A stretch of 64,000 bases of DNA from Arabidopsis thaliana. Its lineage: Eukaryota > Streptophyta > Magnoliopsida > Brassicales > Brassicaceae. Positions within the stretch are counted from its first letter, which is position 1; every line of letters begins with the position of its first letter. The translations under genes were made by a program, and so were the position numbers. The notes under the pieces were generated by a model. That model was not told where the DNA came from. It worked only from the letters and a program-made list of their open reading frames with translations, and searched no databases. This document shows, in pieces, positions 46,167 through 58,529 of this stretch. The stretch spans positions 4,961,001 to 5,025,000 of the forward strand of contig NC_003075.7 of assembly GCF_000001735.4 (NCBI RefSeq), written 5' to 3'.

Positions 46167-47109
46167 TGTTTTTTATTTTAACTCGCTTTTACTTCGGTTG
46201 AACTCGTAACGGGCTTCAACCCATTTTTATTTATGGAAAACTTTTACTACCTTTTAATTTGGTATATTCTCGATTACAAATTTAAAGGCATGATTAGCTG
46301 GACAACATAAATTCTCCCTCGAATCGCTCCATTCTAGGATGGAAAAAAATGGATTTTGAGGGATACGTTGCTCCTATAAATTATTGCTCTAACCTTGTCT
46401 TATTTTCCATCTTTCCCTCTTTTGCAGATATGGATTTCAACCTTTGGTGCTCGGAATCTATGCCAAATTTTTCTATTGTCGGTATGATGGATGGAGATAT
46501 CCCAAATGAGCCAGAAAGAGGACCCTCTCCATCTCCAGGTTTCTTCCGATCTCAAATCCAAACTCCATGTGCTTTGATCAAAGGCCTTCCAGAACGGGAC
46601 CAAGAGCTCACGATGGCGTTCGTCATGAAGCTCACAGTTTGACACCAGAAATTCACACTCGAGAGGAGGAAGCTTCGGAAAAAGGTTCACCAGATGGGGC
46701 GCAGGATTACCAAGATCTGAAGGGACCTCCATACCCTTACATCTCATCTCGGAGATTGGCTCAAACTTGGAATTTCTGAATTCGCAGACATCCCGGGTTA
46801 TATGATGCGAGTTCTTGACCTAGCCGGATCTGGAGTTCAGGTGTTCTGCTCATCAAGAAGGATATCATAATTAGAAATGTGCCATCCTTCGCCTTTCATG
46901 CTTATCTTTGAATAATCGTTGTTTTGTTTTTCTGCTTTGTATGTTCGCACAGTCGAACTCTTTTTCCGCGTATGTTCGCACAGTCAAACTTCTTTATCAA
47001 TAAAACTAATTTGTATTAGTAGTTGAACTTGTTTCCGAGCTGCCTACGTACAGATTGCGGGATCAAGCCACATCATAGTTCATGTACATCACAAATAAAA
47101 TGCATGTTA
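46167..47109. other. 3' region of the Tat-like element, little coding content
   Basis: 46349-46642 is an open frame of 97 codons on + with no recognised domain; it begins next to an intron-like TTTTGCAG. Codons near 46733-46870 (LGDWLKLGISEFADIPGYMMRVLDLAG) may be a degraded exon. A 23-bp phrase TATGTTCGCACAGTC is tandemly repeated (46938, 46969). GAGCTGCCTACGTAC...GGGATCAAGCC near 47039-47075 is a block I have seen beside plant Tat/Athila pol ends. Confidence 0.4.
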
Positions 47110-49700
47110 CTAAACATAAAATTTCTTCAAATTGACCACTTTCCAAGGCCGCTGGACTGGTCTGTCTTCCAAGTCCTTTAACCTATAAACGCCGTTCCGG
47201 ACCACTTCGGTGACGATGTAAGGTCCTTCCCAATTAATCTCGAGCTTGCCTCCTTTGTCCTCCCTTGTATTGTCGAAGACTCGTTTCAGGACATAAGCTC
47301 CTACAAAGAAAGGTCTGCTTTTAATCTTAGCATTATAATATCGAGCTTCTGCCTGCTGATAGATTTGGATTCGTATCAAAGCTTGATCTGTCTTTCATTG
47401 ATGGTATCTAGCGAATTGATGATATGTTTTTAAAATCAATTATCCTAAAACACTAATCATGTCGTTGTAGTATTTTAGGTTGTCAATTCAAATGGGTGTA
47501 ATGCTATCAATCAAGATGCAATCAGATTTCACAGAGTCAAGCCAAGCAATAACAGGTTTTGAGTTTCTAATAGTCCTAAATGAACATGCACGAAACAGAA
47601 ATTCAAGCAGAAACAATGAAAACACTCGACCACCTAGCAAACCAGACAGAGAATGTAACAGGAGTACTCGATTGCACAGTCTGTTGCCAGACAATTGGGT
47701 GGTCAAGTGTCAGAGTGATAACAGGCGAAAAATGCAAAAACTAAACATGAGGCAATAAAAACAAGTAAATGATAGCAATTTAAGCAAAGAAATCAAATGG
47801 AATAGAAATTCAAGAGCATGGGGTAATTGAGTAGCTAAGTTTCCTTAATCTACATGTGATTGACATGCACAATACATTGTCTTTACACAACAAGTTCAAT
47901 AACCAAATCTAAGTGCCACCGCAACAAAGATCCTCAAGTTAAACTAGTCCCAGACTCAATCGCCATTGACATGTGCTAACCTAACAGGCATTATGAATCA
48001 ACAAGTTAAAGCAAAAATGCTCCTTGTAATCAATACCTTGGTACAAAGCCACGTATCACTGGAATTAGTGGTTCAGACATTTCGTCGAACACTTTTTGGG
48101 TGCGGAAATGTCTGGGCCCAAATTCCAGTTGATCAGAAAGCAATTTGCATTAAGAATAACTAATCCAGAAGGGATATATAAATCAAACTCAACCGCCTAG
48201 CAAACCAAGGATTTTAAGCTACTCTAACCCATCCTCAGAAACATAGTCACTACTCCGACTTCATTACAGATAAAATAAACGATGACATGTATGAAAACAT
48301 CATAACAACAGAGTAATAACAAGATGATAACAGGATGAACAACTTAGTAAACGAAATGAAAAGAAAATATTGAATAGATTAACAGAAATCTGGATTACAA
48401 AATGTCAAGAACACAAACTGCTGCAGAATAAAACTTAGTCTCGAGAATAAAAGATACATCCTACATATAGCAAAATATTCCAAAACCCTAATATTCAAAA
48501 CGGCAGAGTATTGGGATGGATTAAGAACAGTAGTCGACCCTAGTACTTGAGTGATGGGTCGAGTGATGAGCTGGAGCCTTCATCTCTTCCTTATGCTCGA
48601 ATGTCTGGGTTAGTGCGGAATAGAGAAGACTCTAAAGCTGGCAGTCGAGTATCAAGTCGAGTGGTGGATGATGGTAGAACTCGACTTGGTGGTAGAGTGA
48701 GAAAGAGAGTGAGAGTGAATGGTGGTACTCGACCCTGGGGTCGAGTGGCAGTGATCGAGTGAATGGCGAAAAGTGGAGATGGTGTTACTCGACCAGGCGG
48801 TCGAGTGGTGGTGAGAAACTGTGATGACTGCTACTCGACCAAGGGGTCGTGGTGGGTAAGAATGTAGTGGTCGAGTGGATAGCTGCGAAGGTCGTGACCG
48901 AGTACTTCAGGAAAGCCAAGATGACACTACTCGACCTCGTGGTCGAGTATGTTGATTGGTTCAGATCCACTTCTTTCAATTAGCTCACCAGCAGCTCCAA
49001 ATAACCTTAAAACAACACAAATATGCAATATGCATGCAAAACTATCCTAAACATGCAAAGTGATGACAAATTATGTGAAATGGTATGAAACAGTGGTGAT
49101 ATGATACTAAAATGCTGACGAATGGATACTTAGAACAAGTAATATGCAGTGCTTCTGTTTGCCGAAGTCCGGGAACATTTAGTTCGGCCGGGACCACTGC
49201 CTCCATCCCGTACACCAAAGAAAATTGAGTCTCGATCCCCAGTAGACCACCTAGGAGTCGTGCGATAAGCCTACAAAACGGGTTGGAGCTCATCGTACCA
49301 TCCTCCTTTTAAATGATTCAAGTGTTTCTTAAGATTGCTCATAATTGTCTTGTTTGCAGCTTTGGCTTGTCCATTTCCTTGCGGATAATGCAGAGTGGAG
49401 TAACTAACTTTTAATTCCCTAATCCAAACAAAAGGCCTCGAATTCGTGCGAAATGAACTGTGGTTCGTTGTCGGTGACTATCTCGTATGGGACACTATGT
49501 CGACATATGATATTCTTGCATATGAAAGTTTTCATAGCCGAATCCTTAATATTAACGTAAGCTTCAGCTTTAATCCACTTTGAGAAGTAATCCGTCAAAA
49601 CCAAAAGATATTGCACACCCCGAGTTGACTTATGCAATGGTCCAATGATATCCATCGACCACCTCATAAACGTGTAAGGGGCGGAGATGGAAGAAAACAA
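47110..49700 (-). pseudogene. Tat-like Gypsy integrase, split by an LTR
   Basis: On -, 49700-49419 is the integrase catalytic core start ([41 protein letters not shown]). It continues through [15 protein letters not shown] to [13 protein letters not shown] near 49160. Then a family Ia LTR intervenes, and the C-terminal domain resumes at about 47420 (NSLDTINER, then 47379-47110: [57 protein letters not shown]). The first two catalytic Asp residues are visible. Frame breaks occur near 49295-49420 and 47395. Confidence 0.8.
47421..49135 (-). repeat. Solo-type LTR, family Ia, inside the integrase gene
   Basis: On - it matches 6795-8597 end to end: near 49040-49130 the start region (ATACCATTTCACATAATTTGTCATCACTTTGCATG-like), ACTCGACC dyads at 48929-48948, 48787-48806 and 48727-48746, the hairpin 48113-48075 and the LTR end ...AACATATCA at about 47421. 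No internal sequence follows on either side, only integrase codons. The first 20-25 bases are diverged and I could not define a target duplication. Confidence 0.75.
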
Positions 49701-49739
49701 CTCTGAAGGTTAATGAATCAAAGGTGCATGAAGCTGACG

Positions 49740-50077
49740 TAAAACGTGATGGGCCTTCTTTAGAAATAAGGGAAAGTTCTGGGGCGAATTTGGAAATCTT
49801 TAAAACTTCAATAAGTTGCGTCTTCGAATTGCCGTCAGGTATTGGTGTCGCTCGACACCAGGGGTGGTGTCGTTCGACACCTACGCGATTTTTAGTCTTC
49901 GGATTTCTTCTGCAGCATTAGTTCTCTGTTTTCCTTCTGAATGCTCTATTATCTCCAAATGAATCCCAAACATGTAAAGACCTGTAAAAGAACTAGAAAA
50001 TACTCTAAAAATAACAAATTGACTCTAAAACCTATTCCTAAAACATAGATAAAACCGGTAAAAATGAGGATATATCA
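49740..50077 (-). repeat. LTR family II fragment, 3' LTR start of relic B
   Basis: On -, CGTCTGGGGAGT precedes TGATATATCC at 50077, as in the copies at 59139 and 17762. About 340 bp of U3 remain, carrying a dyad pair (49844-49859 and 49866-49881). It is cut off toward the Tat-like integrase near 49700-49740. Confidence 0.7.
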
Positions 50078-52683
50078 ACTCCCCAGACGTTTGAAACGTA
50101 GGAACTCCCAACATTCTCTATTCTATTGCCTTGATCATTCTAACCAAATTCATATGCCTAGCAGTTCTAATCAAAACCTAACCAACGTATACTTATGCGC
50201 AAGCTTACACAATATTCTAGATTCCATTCCTAAGTTCCACAACTATATCCACAAGGCTTTCATCGATGGATCTCATCAAACAAGCTAATATTTTGAGAAC
50301 CTTCTAGAGTCATTTGCTGTACTATACCATGATAAATCGACAATTCTATAAAAAAAATTTATCTATATTATTTTGGTATTCTTTCTCTCTCCCAGACTTA
50401 TTTTTCTTGAAGAGTAAATAAAGGGGAACTCGCATACTGGATTAACACCCTCATCATATTTCCAACCTTTGTAACTGATCATTCCTAACAGTGTATAATA
50501 ATGGGGTCATAAAAAACATTCTTACCGAAAATCATATCAATCTCTTTTTTTTTTTTTTTATAAGGGGAACATTTTTCTTTTTCACATTGGTCTCACTATT
50601 AGGTATGAACAAGGAGTCAAGTTCTATAAACACTAACCGTTTTGATGAGGGAATAGGAAGAGCAGTAAGATTAGCTCCAGTCTTAGTGGATTGTGTTGGA
50701 AACCAGAATATCGTCAAGTTTGTTGGTTTGCCATCTGTGATTTTCCAATAGTCAGATTGAGTCAAACCTGCATCATTAATTAACTAGTCAATAATCTAAA
50801 GAATAGAGATCATAATTTCAAACAAAATTTTGACTCAATAAAACGATTCAAAAAGAAAAATAAGAATAAGAATAAGACTCAAAAAGAAAAACGTAGTTAG
50901 TAAGCGCCTCCCCCAGACTTAAACGACACTGTCCCTAGTGGCATTCAAATCCGAAGGTAGCGAGAAAAATAAAAGAAAAACGGAAAATAAAAAGAAAATC
51001 CTACCAGTGGGTTGCCTCCCACTAAGCGCTTGTTTATAGTCAATCGCTTGACTTTGATGGAGTTTGGGGATCAGGTTGATCAGAAGGTGGCAGTAAATAT
51101 TCCCTAGCAAAATGTATCATCATCCAAGGTGGCGTACAAACAGTTGGCGTGTGAGGTTGACCTATGAACTGTAGAACATCCGAAGGGTGAGACTCAGGTA
51201 TGGGTGGTATACCCTGTTTACCTGCACAGTCATCAAAAGAACAAAGAAGCGCTCGATGAGAAACTCGTGGCTTGCTGAGATGTTCAGGAGGTAGATAGAT
51301 TAGTAGAGGTGCAATGGTTGTTGTCACAGTAGTCGCTGGAATAGCAGCAGTTGTCTCAACTTGAAATGCAGCTTTAGGTACCATGTCTGCCGCAGTTTGT
51401 GTGGTGTGTCGATTGACACATGTGATGGTGTCGATCGACACCTTCTCTACAGATCGATCTCCATCAACCAATTTGTCCGCTGCTTCTTATGGCTGCTTGC
51501 TTGTACCATGTACCGCATCTATCTCAACAACAGTGTCTGTAAAGGTTTCTATAGAGAATGCTTGGTCGTCAATCATAAGCGGCTTCCTCGGCTTATCCAT
51601 GTCAAAAGCCATAACCACACCACGCACATTCAAAGCAATTTGGCCTTATTTCTCGTCAATCTGAGCACCAGTAGTAGCCAAGAAATGCTTGCCCAGTATA
51701 AGAGGATCAGAAGGTTCTTCTTCAGATTCCAAAACCATGAAGTCGGTTGGAATCAAACATTCTCCTACTTTCACTGGATCATCTTCTAGTATACCCTTTG
51801 GGATTCTCTTTGAGCGATCAGCGAGGAGAAGAGTAATCCTAGTAGGCTTGAAATCTAGCATCCCAAGTCTCACTACAACAGAATGGGGCATCAAGTTGAT
51901 TAAAGAGCCATGATCACAAAGAGAGTGAGGAAACCTTTCCTTAGATACATTGCAATCGAGTATAAAGCTTCCTGGATCGCGTAGCTTCTCCGGACCCACA
52001 GTCTGAAGTATTGCACTAACTTGTTCGGAGACAACCAAATTCTGCTTCTTCTCCTTCTTCTTCCGAGACTCATACAACAGAATCGCACTAATGACTTTGG
52101 TTAGCAATCCTGCTTCTTCAGCACTCACACCATTAGTGACCATTCTTTTGACATACCTCTGAAGTGGAGGTGACAGCTTCTCCAAATCAACTGGTGGTAG
52201 CTGAGTCAGAATTTTATCCATGATGGCCTCACATTTCTCCTCTGATATCTCCTGCTTAGACTGACGCTTCTTCAAATATGAAGCACGAGGAACATAGGCG
52301 GATACTGGCTGCATTGGGATGCAGACTTAATAAGGTGCAGTCCGAATCCAGTGTCGATCGATGCAAGGAGTATATCGATCGACACTCTGGTCGTGTGTTG
52401 ACTCTTTAGTATCAAGCTCATTCGATTTTGCATTGTCAAACATCGATTCCTCCTCTATTGGGCATTGGTGTCGGTCGATACCGTCGATTGGTGTCAAGCG
52501 ATTCTGTGAATCAGTTGTTGATATCTCATGTAAAGCTGTTGGTGTCGAACGACACCACTGGTTGGTGTCAATCGACACTGCCTTTGTAATATCAAAATCG
52601 ACCTGGCTCTTCTCAGCTTCGATGAACTCCTCTTTGTTGTGCGTCAAAATAGCATGGCAAGCAGTTGTGAGGTTGCTTTCTAA
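50078..52683 (-). mobile_element. Athila-like relic B (gag tail, protease, no RT/integrase)
   Basis: On -: a gag/protease linker rich in SIDT/CRSTP peptides (52698-52327), protease (52314-51646), a post-protease module (51471-51040), the post-pol motif (51052-51005), a non-coding tail with polypurine tracts, and LTR family II. The layout equals relic A. At 52683 the sequence changes into a chromovirus LTR end (GGTCGGGTTATTTTA), so the 5' half was lost. Confidence 0.75.
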
Positions 52684-52698
52684 AATAACCCGACCCAT
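51646..52698 (-). pseudogene. Athila-like protease region of relic B
   Basis: Frame from 52314: KKRQSKQEISEEKCEAIMDKILTQLPP, LQRYVKRMVTNGVS, then DPGSFILDC and the active-site segment CDHGSLINLMP, LADRSKRIPKGILED and DPLILGKHFLATTGAQID. Where the first element has DLGAS, this has DHGSL: the Asp is kept but the loop is altered. 52327-52698 is the upstream linker in the same orientation, holding one clear dyad pair (52543-52577) and decayed ones near 52352-52385 and 52470-52500. Stops at 52312-52326 and 51644 separate the parts. Confidence 0.75.
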
Positions 52699-53837
52699 TT
52701 AAAAAAAAAAAACATAATTAAATATTCCCATAAATACTTAATTAAACCAACCAATAAAGCAACATTTAAACCGCAAGTCAAAAATACTATTTTATGAATA
52801 AATAAATAATTCAAAACCAAGAATGACTAACAATCCTAACACAACCCTAACCAGTTCCAATAACCAAAACACTTAAATAAATCAAACGAGTTCCTAAATC
52901 ATCCTCTCTTCCTTACCATGATTCCACGATCACACTTTATCTTTACCTACATCAACAATACAATGAGATGCGAAAGTATTATCATAAATACTTAGTGAGG
53001 CGATCCTCCCATCTAGAGGTATACACACAAGCAAATAAAAGGTTATAATCACAATTACAACACAAACAAACCAGTCATTGAACAATTCACTCAAAACACA
53101 TTCACTGCACCTACATATCATCACACAAAACAAATCATACAACACGATCGCTCAGATAAGCTCATGGTCACGCACTAACCTTAACAAACTGATTCTAACA
53201 ATAATTAAAACCAGGAAAGACTCTCCTTGCGTCTGAAACAATCCAGAAACGTGCTACAACAAGTCACACAACCAAAAGCAACCTTGAAGCAAAGTGGACA
53301 TGAAAAACAGAAACAAATAGTCTCAAAGACGAAACCCTAAAATAAATACCAACCGTTGACTATCAAATCCCTCTGGTGAAACGCTAGTCATAGACGTCAC
53401 GAAGCTTCCCACAAAATTGCGTGTCGATCGGAAATCAGATGAGACCACGATCTCAGTTACAATCCCTGCTGATCCTAATTCGCGTCTGAGAAAACGTGTC
53501 TCACAAAACTGCGAATAACTCAACGAATTTAAATCCAAATCCACTTCTGTAAACTAGAGAATGACGATAAAAGACTTGGAAATAATTATATTAAATTTCG
53601 TTACCTTTGACAACGATTTGATATACAAAATCTGTTTTCTTCCAAACCCTAACGATTTTGGTCCTTCTCATTCTCTCTCTTTTTCTCCTTTATAAAACGA
53701 AAAAGTGGCTAACTAAAGCCCTAATTTTGAGTTTCCTTCTTTTATAGGCACACTCTAGGATTTTCATTAACCCAACCGATTAAACCGGGAAATTTAAATA
53801 CAAACCCTAACTGATTTTCCGGTTCACGAGCGTTACA
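52681..53837 (-). repeat. 3' LTR of a chromodomain Gypsy element
   Basis: On -, AGTGGGGGAGAAT (53850-53838) precedes TGTAACGCTCGTG at 53837, a typical Tekay/Del polypurine tract and LTR start. The far end is GGGTCGGGTTATTTTA near 52681, where the expected CA is lost at the junction with relic B. About 1157 bp. Its internal partner sequence lies at 53838-55262 and continues beyond the nest at 62456-64000. Confidence 0.7.
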
Positions 53838-55262
53838 ATTCTCCCCCACTAACATAGATTTGTCCTCGAAACTAGCTTCACCCTTCCACTCCGAGGAACT
53901 CCGTGCAACCGTCACTACGGTCCGTACTCCCTCCAAACCGACCCCTCTATGTCTCTCTATCCAGTCGATATACCCACGATTTACTAGTCATTGTTGCTCA
54001 CAACTCTCTTTCCGCTCTCAGACCGTAGTCTTCGAGCATAACTATCACTCTTAGGCCTTGGCCTACGGTATCTCGGGTATCACACGTATTATCTTCCCCA
54101 CTCAAAGTCAAACCCTGAGTTGTGTCGACTCACTCTTAGCAACAAAGTCATCGAGTTACGACACTTGGAGAAAATAATACCTCAAAACTCGCTCTTGGGT
54201 CGTCACCTGAAAGCGTGCTTTCAGATCGTCACCCGAAACCACCGTATCCCTCGCACTCTAAAGACACCAAGTCCCTCGAGTTACCGGTAAATCAGGAGCA
54301 TACCCCGCTCCTCACGAGTCATTGGGACTCTCATGTCCCTCGAGCAAACAGTACTAAATGCTTCCGAGCATATCTCCAGACTCTCTCATTGATTCGCGTA
54401 AGACTCCTTTATGCCTCACCATCCATCATATGCCCTTCGAAACATCCTTATGACCAACTTCTGGCCATCTCGTAAACACACCTCTCTCTTAGGTTGTTTA
54501 CTCAAACTTTCCAAAAATAGACAAGCCCTTTCTGGAAAACTTTTCATTTTTGGAAACCGCACAACACATTCTTAAATAAGACAACTCAAGTCAAGTTCAA
54601 GAAAAAAATACTCATCTTATAACTCATCAAATGTCATGATCGTTACAACTCCAAACGAAAATATAAATAAAAGAAAATAAGAACCACAACTCAAAAGCTC
54701 AACAACTCAACAAGACTAAAACTGGAAACCAAGGATAGGCAAACTCATGCAACAACCTGCTTCTCAAATTACTTCTTGAACCTTGCCTTCATCCTCGCCT
54801 CTGGCTCTCAAGTCTCCTCTGTCACACCATTGTAGTCCCACATGACTTTGATCATAGGAATCTTCTTCTGCCAAAGTTCCTTGATCCTCCTCTCGAGAAC
54901 CCTCACTAGTCTCGCCTCCAAAGTCATGTGGGGCTGAAGATCCTCTGGAATCTTAGCCAACACCTCATCATCCTTGTGAAAATACTTCCTCAGCATCGAC
55001 ACATGAAAGACTTTGTGAAACGCACGCATAACACCTGACAACTCTAACATGTATGCCACTGGTCCCACCCACTCAACAATCCTGAATGGATCCATGTACC
55101 TCGGACTCAACTTAGTCTTCGAGATAGACCTGTTCAGACCTCGCAACATGTCCATCTTGAGATACACTCTGTCCCCAACCTCAAACTCAAGCTCTCCTCC
55201 TCTTGTCAGCATAACTCCGTTGTCGATCCTGAGCTTCCTTCATGTTCAACTTAAGAACCCGG
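53838..55262 (-). pseudogene. Gypsy integrase C-terminus with chromodomain
   Basis: On -, 55262 onward: LKLNMKEAQDRQRSYA, then from 55212 ELEFEVGDRVYLKMDMLRGLNRSI, LSPRYMDPFRIVEWVGPVAYMLEL, FHKVFHVSMLRKY and a chromodomain-type segment RVLERRIKELWQKKIPMIKVMWDYNGVTEET. A TGA at 54808-54810 sits where a Trp (TGG) is expected, after which EPEARMKARFKK continues the domain. Chromodomains of this group can guide integration to heterochromatin (known of the family). 53850-54740 is non-coding, GC-richer 3' sequence. Confidence 0.85.
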
Positions 55263-55267
55263 ATCCT

Positions 55268-56490
55268 TGATAATAGGATTTTAAGATCAATTATCCTAAA
55301 ACACTAATCATGTCGTTGTAGTATTTTAGGTGTCAATCCAAATGGGTGTGATGCAGACAGATGAGATATGATCAGAAGTTGCTAAGTCAAGCCTAGCGGA
55401 ATTTGGTTGGTTTTCCAACAGTCCTAATGTTGATGCAGAAAACAGTAAAAAGTCACAGAAATGACTGATATACTTGATCGTCGGGTCGACTGGCAGAAGG
55501 GACCCTATGATCGAGTACAACAGGATGACAGAGAGTGATTATGCAGAAATGGACCAGTTTACTCTATCACACAGTCTCACTGTTAGTAGCAGGGTGTGAT
55601 CGAGTTGAATGGTTGAAAACAGAAAAATACTAAAATTCAATAGCAAGTGAATGAAGCAGGTAAGTAAACAGAGAAATCAAATGGATGAGAAACTCCTAAG
55701 GATGGGGTAATCGAATAGTAAGGTCTCCCTAATCAATTCAGTTGGTTAACAAATCTCGATTAAGCTATCCCTAAACAACAGGTTCAACAACAGATTAATT
55801 CACTCCCGTGATAGAAATCCTCAAGCATAGCTAGACACTGACCTAATTCCCAGTAGCGATCTCTAACTAAGCAGGCAATAAGAACCGACTGTTAAAGCCA
55901 ATAACCGCTCTAAACGGCCAATCCCTTGGGATAGAGACGATTATAAATGGAATTAGTAGATCCAACGTTCCATTAAACGCCTTCTGAGCGCTGGAACGTC
56001 TGGGATCGGATTCCAGTTAATCAGAAAGAAATAAGCAGTAAACACAACTAATTTAGAAGGGATTCAATAACTCTACACTTAACCAACAGATTCGACCAGG
56101 GGTTCCACAACTACTCTATCCCATCCTCAGAAATCCTAATCACTACTCAGACAACATGCTTAAAGACAATAACATAGAAACGATTGAAGATTGCATACTT
56201 AAGATATTAAAGGGAATGAAACAAAGATGAACAAGCAAATGAAAGCAAAATCTGAATAACTTAGAAGAAAAATGGAAATACAAAGTTGTAGGAATGAAAA
56301 GTGGCTGCTGAATAATAGTGCAAAATTCGTGTCTCTCAAAGTGCATGTCTCAGGGCGAAACCCTTAAAGACTTATTTATACTAAGATAAGAAAGCGGGCT
56401 TCGAGCCCACTTAACAGCCCATGGACGACGTGATCAAGAGTGTCGGCTCAAAGTGGGCTTCCTGATGGCCTTCGAATGGGCTTCGAATGG
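55268..56490 (-). repeat. LTR family Ib, copy 1
   Basis: On - it ends CCTATTATCA at 55268. 55268 to about 56157 is nearly identical to 61245-62130. It contains the hairpin 55999-55965, a TATA box (TATAAATA on -, 56380-56373), and GATCGAGT words near 55500 and 55595. The U3 start is not preserved: near 56490 it joins gag of the + strand relic A. Confidence 0.75.
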
Positions 56491-56504
56491 GCCTCCTCTT
56501 CTGC

Positions 56505-58180
56505 CTAGCTCTAGATGCAGCAAGCAATGGTAACTTCAACAAACGTTACCCAGCTGATGATACAGCCCTGATAGAGAACCTTGCTTGCAGCAACAGTACC
56601 AAGAATGCTGATTTTGAGAGGAAGAAGATTGCTGGAGCTATTTTAGGAAATCAGATGGCAGAGGTGAATGCTAAGCTGGATTCAGTTCATAACTTGCTCA
56701 CAGGGAAGAAGCATGTCCACTTTGCAGCTGAGGAAGAGACTATTGAGCCTGAGCCTGAGTTAGAGGAAGGAGTCTTCTACATATATGGTTAGAGATACAG
56801 GAAGTTTGGGCAGCCACAAGACAACTTTAGTGGCAACAGATTTGCAGGGAACAAGGGTTCCTCCAACTACACTCCAAAGCTTGCTTTCCAGAAGACCTTT
56901 CCTCAAAGCAGCTTTTAGAGGAACTATGGTAATTCAACCTACCAAGCCCCTTCTCCACCCTCAGCAGAGACAAGAATGGAATCAATGCTTGACCAGATTC
57001 TGGAGAGCCAAACAAAGCTTGTTGTGGAGCTCTCTACACAGATCTTAATGGGAAGATTGACAATCTGAGCTCTCACTTGAAGAAGCTAGATGTACAGGTC
57101 GCTCAAACAGCACAATCTATCAAGAGACAATAGGGTTTTCTTCCTGGTAATCCTGATGCTAACCCAAGAAAGAGCTGTAATGCCATCTTGATCAGAGAAG
57201 GAGATGATGTGTGGGAAGAATTGGACACTGAAGACGAGTTGGAGCTCGCAGTTGTAGAGATGGTGTCGACCGACACCTTCCTGTGTCGATCGACACCATA
57301 TGGGACGCTTTTCTCAGAGACGACCCAATACGACGGTGTCGATCGATACCCCTCTAGTGTCGATCGACACTGGATCCGAACTGCACCTTGTGAGGTGCAA
57401 GTACCTATGCAGCCCGAGTCTGTCTACACCCCTCATGTCCCCTATCCGAGGAGGCGTCGTTCTAAGCAGGAGTTTCATGTTGCCAAGTGCACAACTATAA
57501 TCGAAAAGATCCTCCATACTCTTCCTAAAGATGCTTCTGAGACATCTTCTTCCTCACTCACCAGGTATGTCAAGCGACTTGTTGACAATGGAATTAGCTC
57601 AGATGAAGCAAAGCTGCTTACCAGAGACATCAGTGCAATCATGCTGCCTAAGGCCAAGAGGGAGAAGGCACAAAGAGTAGATATAACTGAGTACATCTGC
57701 ACCATTACTCCTGGTCAAACCACTGAGAAGCTTCCAGATCCAGGTAGCTTTGTCCTTGATTGCTCTATCTCCACAAGCAGATTCAGCCGCTCTTTGTGTG
57801 ATCTGGTTCCAAGCATCAACCTCATGCCTAAGTCTGTTGCTGAGAGACTAGGCATGACTCACTACAGACCTACTCGCATCACTCTTCTCTTCGCGGATTG
57901 TTCCAAGCGAATCCCTGAAGGAATCCTTGAAGATGTTCCTGTTAAGGTTGGTAACTCCATAATCCCTGCTGTTTTCGTGGTCCTGGACTATGAGAAGGAA
58001 CCCAAGGATCCCCTTATCCTTGGAAGAGCATTCCTAGCTACAACTGGTGCTAGGTTTGATGTGAAGAGAGGGAGAATCTCTCTCAAGGTTGTGATTCAGA
58101 GATGGAGTTTGACATGGATGGTTCAGAGCTTACTAAGCCTATCAATTGCATTGCCTCCCGCACAGACACACCTCCTCTGA
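56505..58180 (+). pseudogene. Gag tail and protease of relic A
   Basis: The gag part has ASNGNFNKRYP, LIENLACSNSTKNADFERK and HLKKLDVQVAQTAQSI. TAG codons at 56790, 56916 and 57131 each replace an expected Gln codon, and one frameshift lies near 57045. From 57134 a frame runs through a linker with SIDT-type peptides into the protease: KQEFHVAKCTTIIEKILHTLP, LTRYVKRLVDNGIS, DPGSFVLDC, CDLVPSINLMP, LFADCSKRIPEGILED and DPLILGRAFLATTGA. The usual DLGAS is DLVPS, so the flap-side Gly is lost; proteolysis is unlikely. The frame stops at 58178. Confidence 0.8.
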
Positions 58181-58529
58181 TCAGAATCCCACCACAGAGC
58201 CACACATAACGCTCCAACCCGTCCAGCTCGCAAATGAGAGTTGCAGAGCAACGGTGTCGATCGACACCACTAACTCTGTCGATCGACACCCACGGGTTTC
58301 ACAGACAGAGGATTCTGCACACTCTCTTCAGTCCACACCAATTGAAGATCTCTGTGATAAGTTCTCTTCTCTCTCTTCTCCTTTTTTATCTTTGATTAAT
58401 TCTTTGGATTATTCGAAGATTGCTTCACAAGATAACAAGCCTAGAGTTCGTCGAAAGCTTGTTTCTCCTGTTGTTTTTGCAGGTGATGAGATGAGTGTCG
58501 ATCGACACACCCCTGAGTGTCGATCGACA
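57264..58529 (+). repeat. Four TGTCG-NN-CGACA dyad pairs in relic A
   Basis: Pairs at 57264/57284, 57337/57358, 58255/58277 and 58496/58518 (start positions). Two pairs flank the protease on the gag side, two on the 3' side. Spacing is 20, 21, 22 and 22 bp. The word has no stop codon in any of its six frames and is translated as SIDT, VDRH or CRSTP depending on frame, so the DNA word and not the peptide is conserved. Confidence 0.9.
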
